A DNA stretch of 64,000 bases, taken from contig JAEHOE010000128.1 in the NCBI GenBank assembly GCA_016858145.1, positions 1-64,000 on the forward strand. Reading direction: 5' to 3'. Within the stretch, counting starts at the first letter, position 1. The number at the start of each line of letters is the position of its first letter. The notes beneath the pieces are model-generated. The model did no database searches. It had not been told where the DNA came from and worked only from the letters and a program-made list of their open reading frames with translations. The stretch is from Edaphochlamys debaryana. Taxonomy: Eukaryota > Chlorophyta > Chlorophyceae > Chlamydomonadales. Shown here in pieces: positions 1-10,673 of this stretch. The translations under genes and the position numbers were made by a program.

Positions 1-3000
1 GAGGTGCATCCGGCGGAGGCACGTCAGGAGGCGGGGGCGGAGGGCGTGCCAGGGGGCGCGGAGGCGGTGTGTGCCGGCGGCGGAGGCGGCGGAACGCCCG
101 GATGGCGGCGGTTGGGGGCACGCCCGGAGGATGGTTGGCAGTGGCACATTGGGTGGCGAAGGAGGAGATTGCATCTGGCGGAGGCGGCGGAGGCACGTCA
201 GGAGGCGGCGCGGCGAGGCGTGCCAGGGGCGGTGGAGGCGGTGAGCCCGGCGGCGGAGGGCGGCGCGGAACCGGAACGGAGCGCCCGGAGCGCGGCGGTG
301 GGGGGACGCCCCAAGGAGTGACGGTGGCGGACGGCACATTGGGTGGCGGAGGAGGAGATGCATCTGGCGGAGGCGGCGGAGGCACGTCAGGAGGCGGCGG
401 CGGAGGCGTGCCAGGGGGCGGCGGAGGCCGTGTGCCCGGCGGCGGAGGCGGCGGAACGCCCGGAGGCGGCGGTGGGGGCACGCCCGGAGGAGGTGGCGGA
501 GGCACATTGGGTGGCGGAGGAGGAGGTGCATCCGGCGGAGGCGGCGGAGGCACGTCAGGAGGCGGCGGCGGAGGCGGTGTGCCCGGCGGCGGAGGCGGCG
601 GAACGCCCGGCGGCGGCGGTGGGGGGACGCCCGGAGGAGGTGGAGGTGGCACATTGGGTGGCGGAGGAGGAGATGCATCCGGCGGAGGCGGCAGAGGCAG
701 CGGCGGCGGAGGCGTGCCAGGGGGCGGCGGAGGCGGTGTGCCCGGCGGCGGAGGCGGCGGAACGCCCGGAGGCGGCGGTGGGGGGACGCCCGGAGGAGGT
801 GGCGGAGGCACATTGGGTAGCGGAGGAGGAGGTGCATCCGGCGGAGGCACGTCAGGAGGCGGCGGCGGAGGCGTGCCAGGGGGCGGCGGAGGCGGTGTGC
901 CCGGCGGCGGAGGCGGCGGAACGCCCGGAACCGGCGGTGGGGGCACGCCCGGAGGAGGTGGCGGAGGCACATTGGGTGGCGGAGGAGGAGGTGCATAAGG
1001 CTAAGGCGGCAGAGACACGTCGCGAGGCGGCAGCGGAGGCGTGCCAGGGGGCGGCGGAGGCGGTGTGCCCGGCAGCGGAGGCGGCGGAACGCCCGGAGGC
1101 GGTGGTGGGGGCACGCCCGGAGGAGGGTGGCGGAGGCACATTGGGTGCGGAGGAGGAGGTGCATCTGGTGGAGGCGGCGGAGGCACGTCAGGAGGCGGCG
1201 GCGGAGGCGTGCCAGGGGGCGGTGGAGGCGGTGTGCCCGGCGGCGGAGGCGGCGGAACGCCCGGAGGCGGCGGTGGGGGGACGCCCGGAGGAGGTGGCGG
1301 AGGCACATTGGGTGGTGGAGGAGGAGGTGCATCCGGCGGAGGCGGCGGAGGCACGTCAGGAGGCGGCGGCGGAGGCGTGCCAGGGGGCGGCGGAGGCGGT
1401 GTGCCCGGCGGCGGAGGCGGCGGAACGCCCGGAACCGGCGGTGGGGGCACGCCCGGAGGAGGTGGCGGAGGCACATTGGGTAGCGGAGGAGGAGGTGCAT
1501 AAGGCTGAGGCGGCAGAGGCACGTCAGGAGGCGGCGGCGGAGGCATGCCAGGGGGCGGCGGAGGCCGTGTGCCCGGCGGCGGAGGCGGCGGAACGCCCGG
1601 AGGCGGCGGTGGGGGGACGCCCGGAGGAGGTGGCAGAGGCACATTGGGTGGCGGAGGAGGAGGTGCATCCGGCGGAGGCACGTCAGGAGGCGGCAGCGGA
1701 GGCGTGCCAGGGGCCGGCGGAGGCGGTGTGCCCGGCGGCGGAGGCGGCGGAACGCCCGGAACCCGCGGTGGGGGCACGCCCGGAGGAGGTGGCGGAGGCA
1801 CATTGGGTGGCGGAGGAGGAGATGCATCCGAGGGAGGCGGCGGAGGCACGTCAGGAGGCGGCGGCGGAGGCGTGCCAGGGGGCGGTGGAGGCGGTGAGCC
1901 CGGCCGCGGAGGCGGCGGAACGCCCGGCGGCGGCGGTGGGGGGACGCCCGGAGGAGGTGGCGGAGGCACATTGGGTGGCGGAGGAGGAGGTGCATCCGGC
2001 GGAGGCGGCGGAGGCACGTCAGGAGGCGGCGGCGGAGGCGTGCCAGGGGGCGGCGGAGGCGGTGTGCCCGGCGGCGGAGGCGGCTGAACGCCCGGAGGCG
2101 GCAGTGGGGGGACGCCCGGAGGAGGTGGCGGTGGCACATTGGGTGGCGGAGGAGGAGATGCATCCGGCGGAGGCGGCAGAGGCCGCGGCGGCGGAGGCGT
2201 GCCAGGGGGCGGCGGAGGCGGTGTGCCCGGCGGCGGAGGCGGCGGAACGCCCGGAGGCGGCGGTGGGGGGACGCCCGGAGGAGGTGGCGGAGGCACATTG
2301 GGTGGCGGTGGAGGAGGTGCATCCGGCGGAGGTGGCGGAGGCACGTCAGGAGGCGGCGGCGGAGGCGTGCCAGGGGGCGGCGGAGGCGGTGTGCCCGGCG
2401 GCGGAGGCGGCGGAACGCCCGGAGGCGGCAGTGGGGGGACGCCCGGAGGAGGTGGCGGAGGAACATTGGGTAGCGGAGGAGGAGGTGCATCTGGTGGAGG
2501 CGGCGGAGGCACGTCAGGAGGCGGCGGCGGAGGCGTGCCAGGGGGCGGCGGAGGCGGTGTGCCCGGCGGCGGAGGCGGCGGAACGCCCGGAGGCGGCGGT
2601 GGGGGGACGCCCGGAGGAGGTGGCGGAGGCACATTGGGTGGCGGAGGAGGAGGTGCATCCGGCGGAGGCGGCGGAGGCAAGTCAGGAGGCGGCGGCGGAG
2701 GCGTGCCAGGGGGCGGCGGAGGCGGTGAGCCCGGCGGCGGAATGCGGCGGAACGCCCGGAACCGGCGGTGGGGGCACGCCCGGAGGAGGTGGCGGAGGCA
2801 CATTGGGTAGCGGAGGAGGAGGTGCATAAGGCTAAGGCGGCAGAGGCACGTCAGGAGGCGGCGGCGGAGGCGGCAGAGGCAGCCGCGGCGGAGGCGTGCC
2901 AGGGGGCGGCGGAGGCGGTGTGCCCGGCGGCGGAGGCGGCGGAACGCCCGGAGGCGGTGGTGGGGGCACGCCCGGAGGAGGTGGCGGAGGCACATTGGGT

Positions 3001-4620
3001 GGCGGAGGAGGAGGTGCATCTGGTGGAGGCGGCGGAGGCACGTCAGGAGGCGGCGGCGGAGGGGTGCCAGGGGGCGGTGGAGGCGGTGTGCCCGGCGGCG
3101 GAGGCGGCGGAACGCCCGGAGGCGGCGGTGGGGGGACGCCCGGAGGAGGTGGCGGAGGCACATTGGGTGGCGGAGGAGGAGATGCATCCGGCGGAGGCAC
3201 GTCAGGAGGCAGCAGCGGAGGCGTGCCAGGGGGCGGCGGAGGCGGTGTGCCCGGCGGCGGAGGCGGCGGAACGCCCGGAACCGGCGGTGGGGGCACGCCC
3301 GGAGGAGGTGGCGGAGGCACATTGGGTGGCGGAGGAGGAGGTGCATCCGGCGGAGGCGGCAGAGGCACGTCAGGAGGCGGCAGCGGAGGCGTGCCAGGGG
3401 GCGGCGGAGGCGGTGTGCCCGGCGGCGGAGGCGGCGGAACGCCCGGAGGCGGTGGTGGGGGCACGCCCGGAGGAGGTGGCGGAGGCACATTGGGTGGCGG
3501 AGGAGGAGGTGCATCTGGTGGAGGCGGCGGAGGCACGTCAGGAGGCGGCGGCGGAGGCGTGCCAGGGGGCGGTGGAGGCGGTGTGCCCGGCGGCGGAGGC
3601 GGCGGAACGCCCGGAGGCGGCGGTGGGGGGACGCCCGGAGGAGGTGGCGGAGGCACATTGGGTGGCGGAGGAGGAGATGCATCCGGCGGAGGCGGCAGAG
3701 GCACGTCAGGAGGCGGCCGCGGAGGCGTGCCAGGGGGCGGCGGAGGCGGTGTGCCCGGCGGTGGAGGCGGCGGAACGCCCGGAGGCGGCGGTGGGGGGAC
3801 GCCCGGAGGAGGTGGCGGAGGCACATTGGGTAGCGGAGGAGGAGGTGCATCCGGCGGAGGCACGTCAGGAGGCGGCAGCGGAGGCGTGCCAGGGGGCGGC
3901 GGAGGCGGTGTGCCCGGCGGCGGAGGCGGCGGAACGCCCGGAGGCGGCGGTGGGGGGACGCCTGGAGGAGGTGGCAGAGGCACATTGGGTGGCGGAGGAG
4001 GAGGTGCATCCGGCGGAGGCGGCGGAGGCACGTCAGGAGGACGCGGCGGAGGCGTGCCAGGGGGCGGCGGAGGTGGTGTGCCCGGCGGCGGAGGCGGTGT
4101 GCCCGGCGGCGGAGGCGGCGGAACGCCCGGAACCGGCGTTGGGGGCACGCCCGGAGGAGGTGGCGGAGGCACATTGGGTGGCGGAGGAGGAGATGCATCC
4201 GGCGGAGGCGGCAGAGGAAGCGGCGGCGGAGGCGTGCCAAGGGGGCGGCGGAGGCGGTGTGCCCGGCGGCAGAGGCGGCGGAACGCCCGGAGGCGGCGGT
4301 GGGGGGACGCCCGGAGGAGGTGGCGGAGGCAAATTGGGTGGCGGAGGAGGAGGTGCATCCGGCGGAGGCGGCGGAGGCACGTCAGGAGGCGGCGGCGGAG
4401 GCGTGCCAGGGGGCGGCGGAGGCGGTGTGCCCGGCGGCGGAGGCGGCGGAACGCCCGGAACCGGCGGTGGGGGCACGCCCGGAGGAGGTGGCGGAGGCAC
4501 ATTGGGTGGCGGAGGAGGAGGTGCATCCGGCGGAGGCGGCGGAGGCACGTCAGGAGGCGGCGGCGGAGGCGTGCCAGGGGGCGGCGGAGGCGGTGTGCCC
4601 GGCGGCGGAGGCGGCGGCAC
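1..4620 (-). repeat. Higher-order (Pro)6-X-Z tandem array, 168-bp unit
   Basis: Read on the minus strand, the stretch codes octapeptides of six prolines plus a dipeptide. The dipeptides cycle NV, GV, GV, GT, GT, DV, DA, so seven octapeptides make a 56-residue, 168-bp higher-order unit. Roughly 27 units are present. Many have lost exactly 9 bases (159-bp units), which keeps the frame, while single-base changes near 4239 and 2742 break it. Because the unit length is divisible by three, long open frames also appear on the plus strand; these are by-products. The array forms the C-terminal side of the pherophorin-type protein at 4033-5600. Polyproline with small spacers is expected to be hydroxylated and heavily O-glycosylated in algal walls (family knowledge). 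The array runs off the left edge. Confidence 0.85.
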
Positions 4621-5600
4621 AGGCGGCGACGGCGACATAGGAGGCTCGGGGCTGGGCGGCTTAGGCGGCGACGGCGAAGGTGGTACCGGCGGCTTGGGGC
4701 TAGGCGGCACAGGCGGCGACGGCGACATAGGAGGCTCGGGGCTGGGCGGCTCAGGCGGCGACGGCGACATAGGAGGCTCGGGTCTGGGCGGCTCAGGCGG
4801 CGACGGCGAAGGTGGTACCGGCGGCTTGGGGCTAGGCGGCACAGGCGGCGACGGCGACGTAGGAGGCTCGGGGCTGGGCGGCACAGGCGGTGACGGCGAC
4901 AGGGGCGGCTCGGGGCTGGGCGGTACGGGTGGCGACAGCGATGGTGTCCCTGGTGGCTTGGGGCTGGGCGGCACAGGCGGCGACGGCGAGGGCGGCAGGG
5001 GAGGCTCCGGGCTTGGTGGCTTCGGGGTTGGTGGGAACGGTGAGGGTGGCTCGGCCACTGCGCACGCTATGGAAGGAATCTCCGTGTAGTCAATGCATGT
5101 TTCGCCCATGGGGGAGGAGACCACCACCTCCAGGCTGCCGGGCACATACTTCATCGAGCAATCCGGTGCGCCGCCACGGATGTACGAGAACCACTGGCAC
5201 AGAGGCTCCCTTTCCTGGACCACGCTGTCGAATGCGGCAGCGTCGTCCGGCGCCCACAGCGTTCCGCAGATGGTCACATTGGGGTAGACGCCCGTGCCGT
5301 CGTCGTAAACGTAAGAGCCGGTGCAGCGGCTCGTGTCATTGAGTGAGAACCCAGGCGCGATCAGTGTGACCGCGGGCTCATAGTTGGGCAGCAGATCCGT
5401 GTTCATATAATCGGCCATGGAATTGGCGCTCGCGCACAACTGCCCGTTATCGGCAACCGGCTCAGAGGCAAGGGGGTTGGGGTACACCATGAGCGTCATG
5501 CACACAGTGCACGACGGCGGAGGGGGAGGAGGGGGCGGGCTGGGCGGCCGGGGGCTGGGAGGCAGCGGGCTGGGAGGAAGCGGCGGCTCGGGGCTGCGGC
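4033..5600 (-). CDS. Pherophorin-type hydroxyproline-rich glycoprotein (partial, frame broken)
   Basis: The core at about 5530-5040 is a Cys-containing globular domain of about 160 residues. It starts [16 protein letters not shown] and contains [22 protein letters not shown] and [12 protein letters not shown]. This spacing of Cys, the CGTLWAP-type core and the closing Cys match the extracellular pherophorin domain of volvocine wall proteins. It is flanked by PPSP stretches: upstream by the 276-bp array, downstream by about 140 residues of PPSP/PPVP, then the (Pro)6-X-Z array. The frame closes at 4033 only because of an extra A near 4239. Without that base, the proline frame continues to a TAG at 2832-2834. 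A second frame break near 5595-5612 separates the domain from the 276-bp array. No N-terminus or signal peptide can be assigned. Role inferred: structural cell-wall or extracellular-matrix protein. Confidence 0.7.
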
Positions 5601-8549
5601 GGCGGCGGCTCCGGGCTGGGTGGCGGCGGACTGGGCGGCATGGGGCTTGGGGGAAGGGGAGGCGCCGGACTGGGCGGGGGAGGAGACGGCGGCACGGGGC
5701 TGGGGTGAAGCGGCGGCTGCGGGCTAGGCGGCGGAGGAGAAGGAGAAGGAGGCGTGGGACTCGGGGGAAGCGGTGGCTCGGGGCTGGGCGGCGGAGGAGA
5801 AGGCGGTTGTGGGCTGGGCGGCAGCGGCGGCTCCGGGCTCGGTGGAGGCGGGCTCGGCGGCACCGGGCTGGGAGGCAGCGGCGGCTCCGGGCTGGGTGGC
5901 GGCGGACTGGGCGGCATGGGGCTTGGGGGAAGGGGAGGCGCCGGACTGGGCGGGGGAGGAGACGGCGGCACGGGGCTGGGGTGAAGCGGCGGCTCCGGGC
6001 TAGGCGGCGGAGGAGAAGGAGAAGGAGGCGTGGGACTCGGGGGAAGCGGTGGCTCGGGGCTGGGCGGCGGAGGAGAAGGCGGTTGTGGGCTGGGCGGCAG
6101 CGGCGGCTCCGGGCTCGGTGGAGGCGGGCTCGGCGGCACCGGGCTGGGAGGCAGCGGCGGCTCCGGGCTGGGTGGCGGCGGACTGGGCGGCATGGGGCTT
6201 GGGGGAAGGGGAGGCGCCGGACTGGGCGGGGGAGGAGACGGCGGCACGGGGCTGGGGTGAAGCGGCGGCTCCGGGCTAGGCGGCGGAGGAGAAGGAGAAG
6301 GAGGCGTGGGACTCGGGGGAAGCGGTGGCTCGGGGCTGGGCGGCGGAGGAGAAGGCGGTTGTGGGCTGGGCGGCAGCGGCGGCTCCGGGCTCGGTGGAGG
6401 CGGGCTCGGCGGCACCGGGCTGGGAGGCAGCGGCGGCTCCGGGCTGGGTGGCGGCGGACTGGGCGGCATGGGGCTTGGGGGAAGGGGAGGCGCCGGACTG
6501 GGCGGGGGAGGAGACGGCGGCACGGGGCTGGGGTGAAGCGGCGGCTCCGGGCTAGGCGGCGGAGGAGAAGGAGAAGGAGGCGTGGGACTCGGGGGAAGCG
6601 GTGGCTCGGGGCTGGGCGGCGGAGGAGAAGGCGGTTGTGGGCTGGGCGGCAGCGGCGGCTCCGGGCTCGGTGGAGGCGGGCTCGGCGGCACCGGGCTGGG
6701 AGGCAGCGGCGGCTCCGGGCTGGGTGGCGGCGGACTGGGCGGCATGGGGCTTGGGGGAAGGGGAGGCGCCGGACTGGGCGGGGGAGGAGACGGCGGCACG
6801 GGGCTGGGGTGAAGCGGCGGCTGCGGGCTAGGCGGCGGAGGAGAAGGAGAAGGAGGCGTGGGACTCGGGGGAAGCGGTGGCTCGGGGCTGGGCGGCGGAG
6901 GAGAAGGCGGTTGTGGGCTGGGCGGCAGCGGCGGCTCCGGGCTCGGTGGAGGCGGGCTCGGCGGCACCGGGCTGGGAGGCAGCGGCGGCTCCGGGCTGGG
7001 TGGCGGCGGACTGGGCGGCATGGGGCTTGGGGGAAGGGGAGGCGCCGGACTGGGCGGGGGAGGAGACGGCGGCACGGGGCTGGGGTGAAGCGGCGGCTCC
7101 GGGCTAGGCGGCGGAGGAGAAGGAGAAGGAGGCGTGGGACTCGGGGGAAGCGGTGGCTCGGGGCTGGGCGGCGGAGGAGAAGGCGGTTGTGGGCTGGGCG
7201 GCAGCGGCGGCTCCGGGCTCGGTGGAGGCGGGCTTGGCGGCACCGGGCTGGGAGGCAGCGGCGGCTCCGGGCTGGGTGGCGGCGGACTGGGCGGCATGGG
7301 GCTTGGGGGAAGGGGAGGCGCCGGACTGGGCGGGGGAGGAGACGGCGGCACGGGGCTGGGGTGAAGCGGCGGCTCCGGGCTAGGCGGCGGAGGAGAAGGA
7401 GAAGGAGGCGTGGGACTCGGGGGAAGCGGTGGCTCGGGGCTGGGCGGCGGAGGAGAAGGCGGTTGTGGGCTGGGCGGCAGCGGCGGCTCCGGGCTCGGTG
7501 GAGGCGGGCTCGGCGGCACCGGGCTGGGAGGCAGCGGCGGCTCCGGGCTGGGTGGCGGCGGACTGGGCGGCATGGGGCTTGGGGGAAGGGGAGGCGCCGG
7601 ACTGGGCGGGGGAGGAGACGGCGGCACGGGGCTGGGGTGAAGCGGCGGCTCCGGGCTAGGCGGCGGAGGAGAAGGAGAAGGAGGCGTGGGACTCGGGGGA
7701 AGCGGTGGCTCGGGGCTGGGCGGCGGAGGAGAAGGCGGTTGTGGGCTGGGCGGCAGCGGCGGCTCCGGGCTCGGTGGAGGCGGGCTTGGCGGCACCGGGC
7801 TGGGAGGCAGCGGCGGCTCCGGGCTGGGTGGCGGCGGACTGGGCGGCATGGGGCTTGGGGGAAGGGGAGGCGCCGGACTGGGCGGGGGAGGAGACGGCGG
7901 CACGGGGCTGGGGTGAAGCGGCGGCTCCGGGCTAGGCGGCGGAGGAGAAGGAGAAGGAGGCGTGGGACTCGGGGGAAGCGGTGGCTCGGGGCTGGGCGGC
8001 GGAGGAGAAGGCGGTTGTGGGCTGGGCGGCAGCGGCGGCTCCGGGCTCGGTGGAGGCGGGCTCGGCGGCACCGGGCTGGGAGGCAGCGGCGGCTCCGGGC
8101 TGGGTGGCGGCGGACTGGGCGGCATGGGGCTTGGGGGAAGGGGAGGCGCCGGACTGGGCGGGGGAGGAGACGGCGGCACGGGGCTGGGGTGAAGCGGCGG
8201 CTCCGGGCTAGGCGGCGGAGGAGAAGGAGAAGGAGGCGTGGGACTCGGGGGAAGCGGTGGCTCGGGGCTGGGCGGCGGAGGAGAAGGCGGTTGTGGGCTG
8301 GGGCGGCAGCGGCGGCTCCGGGCTCGGTGGAGGCGGGCTCGGCGGCACCGGGCTGGGAGGCAGCGGCGGCTCCGGGCTGGGTGGCGGCGGACTGGGCGGC
8401 ATGGGGCTTGGGGGAAGGGGAGGCGCCGGACTGGGCGGGGGAGGAGACGGCGGCACGGGGCTGGGGTGAAGCGGCGGCTCCGGGCTAGGCGGCGGAGGAG
8501 AAGGAGAAGGAGGCGTGGGACTCGGGGGAAGCGGTGGCTCGGGGCTGGG
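5600..8549 (-). repeat. 276-bp (92-codon) PPSP tandem array
   Basis: About ten full copies plus partial ends of a 276-bp unit run from about 5727 to 8549. The minus strand codes a 92-residue block of [25 protein letters not shown] motifs. Copies are almost identical. One variable site codes Glu or Gln (Gln at about 5714 and 6822), and another is a silent C/T (T at about 7230 and 7782). Recurrence of these variants every four and every two units suggests that blocks of several units were duplicated. An extra G near 8300 shifts the frame, so the proximal copy (8300-8549) is out of the proline frame relative to the sequence upstream. The unit is divisible by three, so copy-number change would not disturb translation. 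Confidence 0.9.
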
Positions 8550-9371
8550 TCGGCCTCCAGGGCCGCGACCTCCACGGCGACGGCCTCCATGATGGGCTCC
8601 ATGTTGTACCAGAGGCCCAGGTGCGAGGGGATGCGGTCCAGCACGACGGGGTCGGTGAGGGCGTTGGTGAAGATGGGCGCAAAGGTGAGCGACGCGGACT
8701 CGATCCAGATCAGGCCCTCGACGATGCTGTTGGCTGGCCAGGGGGTGAGACGGGGGGTGGGGTGCAGGAAGGCGAGTGTGCCCAGGCTGTTCAGCAGGCC
8801 CCAGACCCTAGTGAAGGGGCAGAAGATGGGGATGCCGTCATCGAGATCCCCCATGGACAGCTCCTGGAAGGGCAGCTCCATGCGCAGCTGGGACACATCC
8901 TCCTCGTAGCTGATGTGGAAGAAGCAGCAGTCGGGGTCGATTCTGCCGCCACCGTGGACGTCACCGATGGTCGTGGTGCCAGCGGGGATCCAGGCCTGAG
9001 GAAGCGAGGATTTCACAATGGAGGGCGAAAAGTAAGAGAGAGAGTTAGAGGGGGCGGCCGAAAGGCATGGCAAGCAGGGGCAGGCGGTAAGGCTTGGGAG
9101 GCGAGCAAGCAGAGAAGGGAGAGAGGGCACCAACCTGAGGCGTGTGGACCCCGTCGTTGCCCCTGGGGACGAAGGCGAACGCATAGGCGTCCTGGATCCT
9201 GACCAGCGGGCCGACGGGGCCTGCCTTGCGGAGCCGTGAGCCAAGGGCAGGAGTGCGCTTGGGCTGGAGGAACTTCATACCCTGGGCGCCGCCAAAGACG
9301 GTGCCCGCACGCACAGTCCAGTAGAGGGAAGTGCCGATGGACAGCATGTGCGAGTCGGTCTCGTGGGCCAT
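8549..9371 (-). CDS. Unidentified two-exon gene running into the PPSP array
   Basis: Exon 1 is 9371-9135 (starts [15 protein letters not shown], 79 codons). It ends with a CAG|GTTGGT donor. Exon 2 begins at 8994 after a CTCAG acceptor in the same phase ([17 protein letters not shown]). It continues through [14 protein letters not shown] and [13 protein letters not shown] to the abrupt array boundary at 8549. The reading frame stays open across the boundary, but it reads the array as an Arg/Pro-rich frame until the extra G near 8300. No signal peptide or membrane segment is visible and I do not recognise a family. Either the C-terminus is missing because the array was inserted or misassembled here, or the gene truly fuses to the proline-rich region. 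The splice phase and absence of stops support a real coding sequence. Confidence 0.45.
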
Positions 9372-9899
9372 TGGTCTGAGAGGGGCAGAGGGGCAGGGTA
9401 AAAGGGGGCGGAGGGGCGGGCAGGGGGGCTCAGCCGCAGGCTGCAGGGGTGAAAACTAGGAGAGACTCGGGCTAGCGTGTGCAGGCTACACCGGAGAGCT
9501 GGTGAGCTGGTAGAGGCACGCACGGCAATAACGGCTGCAGCCAGCCAGCAGAACTGGTCGCGACAAGAACGTGTGCCGAGAAGCGCGCGCTTACTTGATT
9601 TTGGCGCGACGAGCGCGGAGGCAGCAGGGCGCGAGAGGCCGAAGTAGGGCGCGACGAGCAGATAGAGCGATGAAGGGTTGCACTGCGGGCGATAACTAGC
9701 CTTGGCGCCGCGAGGCGCGCTCAAGAAGGCGCGCCAAATGGTTCCAGAACCGTACGGTAAGCTATGAACGCGTCTGTTGCAGGCGATGCTGAGGTTGAGG
9801 CGGGAGTGAGTGGTGCGGAAGTAACCAATAAAGCGGCGAGGTCGCGAGTGGCTTGTCGGTCCAGTGGGCCTTCGCCTGAGTGACCCGGGTGGAAGTCAG
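9372..9899. other. No gene recognised
   Basis: This stretch lies between the start of the unidentified gene at 9371 and the end of the truncated pherophorin frame at 9900. Open frames here show no family features. It would contain the promoter of the gene at 9371, but no clear element is visible. Confidence 0.4.
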
Positions 9900-10673
9900 T
9901 TAGTGAGATAGGGTCACTTGGGGGCATGAGTGGGGGGGGAACGGGGGTAAGTGGGCCATAAGCGACTTTTTTAGTCCCATAGGGAATGTCCGACCGTCGG
10001 TTGCCAACGCGGTCAGACTGACAACGTCATTGGGAGCCCACAGCGTTGCACAGATGGTCACGTTGGGGTAGACGCCCGTGCCTTCGTTGTAGGGCGACTC
10101 GCCCGTGCACTTGCCGCTGCTCGTGTCGTTCAGCGTGAAGCCAGGGGCGTAGGTCTGCACGGGCGGGTCGCTGTAGGGCAGGGCGCCCATGTTGAGGTTG
10201 TCCGCCATCACACTGGCGCTGGAGCACAGCTGCTCGTTGTCGACCACGGGGTCGGTCGCCAGGGGGTTTGGGTACACCATGAGCGTCGCGCACACGTCGC
10301 AGGAGGGCGGAGGCGAAGGTGGAACCGGGCTTGGGGGCTTAGGGCTGGGCGCAGGAGTTGGGGGAGCTGGACTCGGCGGGGAGGGGCTTGGCGGCAGTGG
10401 GCTGGGCGGTAGCGGGCTTGGGGGAGGACTGGGTGGTAGCGGGCTGGGAGGGACCGGGCTGGGAGGAGGGCTGGGCGGCTGCGGGCTGGGCGGCAACGGG
10501 CTTGGGGGAGGGCTTGGCGGGACGGGGCTTGGTGGCGAGAGGGTGGGAGGCCTGGGGCTAGGGGAAGGTGGGAATGGCTCCGGAGGGTTGGGGCTTGGCT
10601 GCGGGGGAAACGGCGAGGGTGGCGGTGACGGCGCGGGCGGTGGACGAGGGCTCGGGGGCGGCGGCGGCGAACG
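9900..10673 (-). pseudogene. PPSP spacer plus truncated pherophorin-type domain
   Basis: From 10673 to about 10307 the minus strand codes about 120 residues of PPSP-type spacer. A pherophorin-type domain follows, starting [19 protein letters not shown] and containing GFTLNDTS and [13 protein letters not shown]. It closely matches the domain at 5530-5040 up to about 10020. The homology then stops and an unrelated tail runs to the stop at 9900. The second half of the domain, with its closing cysteines, is absent and was not found in any frame down to 9372. The frame is the same as the last exon of the gene at 10674-12804, separated only by its TAG. It is either the C-terminal half of that gene behind a premature stop, or a decayed copy. 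Confidence 0.6.

Noticed and set aside
69..4893. Long plus-strand open frames over the arrays (Gly-rich or Ala/Glu-rich proteins).
   Set aside because: They are shadows of a repeat whose length is divisible by three. The minus strand carries the pherophorin domain and the proline periodicity.
5417..8909. Plus-strand Arg- or Gly-rich open frames over the 276-bp array.
   Set aside because: Same cause: every frame of an in-frame repeat stays open. No domain, start context or exon structure supports them.
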